64,000 bases of DNA. It comes from Sacculina carcini. Lineage: Eukaryota; Arthropoda; Thecostraca; Sacculinidae. Each line of letters begins with the position of its first letter. Position 1 is the stretch's first letter. Position numbers and translations under genes: made by a program. The notes beneath the pieces are model-generated. The model had not been told where the DNA came from. It saw nothing but the letters and a program-made list of their open reading frames with translations, and made no database searches. The stretch spans positions 2,628,781 to 2,692,780 of the forward strand of contig OU696594.1 in the NCBI GenBank assembly GCA_916048095.2. The letters run 5' to 3'. Below are positions 62,807-64,000 of the stretch, piece after piece.

Positions 62807-63227
62807 TGTTAGATATCAGTCAGGGTCACCGGGCAGCGCCTCTAGCGGAGACACTGCAAACTATACGATGGTCAAGGTCGCAACCACAAGTCACGAAACA
62901 TGGCGGCATTCGTTCACTGACTATCCGCCATTGCGTTGCCAAGTGCACTTTCGTTTGTGTAAGTTTCGTGTAGGCTTTGCAATCATGTCAAATGTGTTTA
63001 TTTTACTGATTAGCATTTTGTGTCTATACTATAGACGGATGTTTCACATATTCAATACTGGTTTGTTGTAAACTGAATTGAGTTATGGTTTACATTGCCA
63101 TAACATGACCGGGTTATGGTAAACGTCATGTTATGTTATGTATGTGATTGGTTATGTTTTGATTCTGTTTCAGATAATATCATTCGTCCTGTAAATACAA
63201 AATTACGTGCGAATGTCGATTTGATCA
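62807..63227 (+). repeat. 3' LTR (421 bp)
   Basis: Direct copy of 62139-62559, ending TTTGATCA immediately before the right target duplication GCTTC. Confidence 0.88.
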
Positions 63228-63232
63228 GCTTC

Positions 63233-64000
63233 GTTTGCGTTTGAAGCCCCTGATCATTGAACCAGCGAACTATGAACCAGCGCAATTATGTCACCTCATA
63301 TTCAAGCATACATACACAGACAGACAGATAATTTCTTCTTTATGTATATATATAGCATTAAAACCCGCCCGTTGTGCGGAGCAATTCATAACATGAAATT
63401 CATATTCAATTCGTAAAAAAATATGGAAAAATAAAAATGAAATAGGGTACACTCATAAAAATATTAATCAATTGAAAATTATAAGTTTAATTATTTTAAT
63501 TTCGACAAAATATTTCCCCTCAGTCCGCCTGAGTCATTTTTATACCCGCCCGTCGTGCTGAATAATTCAGAACTCGAACACGATCCGTTCTGGATCTTGA
63601 AGTCAAATCCATTGGTTTTGTGTATGAATTAATTCTACAGGGTAAATTGAACGTTCTATTGTCTATAGTTGCTGCCCGCGGAGCATTTTTATTTGTAAAA
63701 AATACTTTTTTTAAATTAACCATTTGAAAAAAATGAACTAAAAAATGGAAACACCTTTTTTAAACCCGCCCGTCGTGGGGAACAATTCATACAATAAAAT
63801 TCATATTTGAAGTCAAATCCATTGGTTTTGTGTATGGATTAATTCTACAGGGAAAATTGAACGTTCTATTGTCTATAGTTGCTGCCCGCGGAACATTTTT
63901 TTTTTTAAATACCTTTTTTAAAATGAACCATTTGAAAAAATGATCTAAAAACACTTTTTTAAACCCACCCGTCGTGCGGAACAATTCATACAATAAAATT
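63233..64000. repeat. A-type repeat continuing to window edge
   Basis: Continues the host repeat after the LTR insertion: TTTGAAGCCCCTGATCATTG, the GACAGACAGATAATTTC block, GC boxes at about 63363, 63545, 63767 and 63963. A partial tandem duplication places TTGAAGTCAAATCCATTGG at 63597 and 63808. No gene. Confidence 0.7.

Larger units (their letters stand above)
62139..63227 (+). mobile_element. Short LTR retrotransposon deletion derivative (1,089 bp)
   Basis: Two direct 421-bp repeats starting TGTTAGATATCA and ending TTTGATCA enclose a 247-bp interior. A 5-bp target duplication GCTTC flanks it (62134-62138 and 63228-63232), and the interrupted host sequence GCTTCGTTTGCGTTTGAAG is present intact elsewhere. 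Only a C-terminal Pol tail of about 55 codons remains. Non-autonomous. Confidence 0.88.

Overview
The window is repeat-dominated DNA from an animal nuclear genome, most likely an arthropod. I infer this from the AT-rich non-coding background, the CA/GT and AT microsatellites, GT-AG introns, the absence of bacterial-style genes, and (TTAGG)n tracts, the pentamer typical of arthropod telomeres. I see no ordinary host gene, tRNA or rRNA.

Centre (26243-42759, 16,517 bp): an apparently intact Maverick/Polinton (virus-like self-synthesising DNA transposon). It has terminal inverted repeats of about 0.9-1.05 kb and a 5-bp target duplication, ATTTG. The minus-strand half carries integrase, a conserved Polinton protein, a small basic protein, an FtsK/HerA-type packaging ATPase and protein-primed DNA polymerase B. 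The plus-strand half carries a small acidic protein, a penton (minor capsid) ORF, a basic pX/pVI-like protein, the double-jelly-roll major capsid protein, an adenain-type protease and a putative nuclease-like protein. Two accessory ORFs follow. Together these form a full replication, integration and virion-assembly set. Three things are unusual. The polymerase reads as one protein only after removal of two GT-AG introns of 85 and 88 nt. Two complete penton paralogues are fused head to tail in one frame. The structural genes overlap by 4-29 nt.

Left flank (1-26242) and right flank (42760-51702): tandem arrays of long AT-rich units. Five units run head to tail at 681-24780 (three of 5,301 bp, then about 4.1 kb each). 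A related array with a 3,249-bp period lies right of the Polinton. The unit ends resemble Helitron termini read on the minus strand (TCTATATATA at one end; a GC-rich hairpin then TTTTAATGCTAG at the other), so I read the arrays as concatenated non-autonomous Helitron-like elements. They contain nested 341/405-bp sub-repeats. The Polinton sits inside one sub-repeat, and intact empty-site copies of that sub-repeat occur at about 47.3 and 50.55 kb.

51703-59822: the same family in the opposite orientation, meeting the left array head to head at 51702/51703. 59823-61260: a decayed hAT transposase fragment with three in-frame stops. 61261-64000: more degenerate plus-oriented repeat, interrupted at 62139-63227 by a short LTR retrotransposon deletion derivative with two 421-bp LTRs and a perfect 5-bp target duplication, GCTTC.
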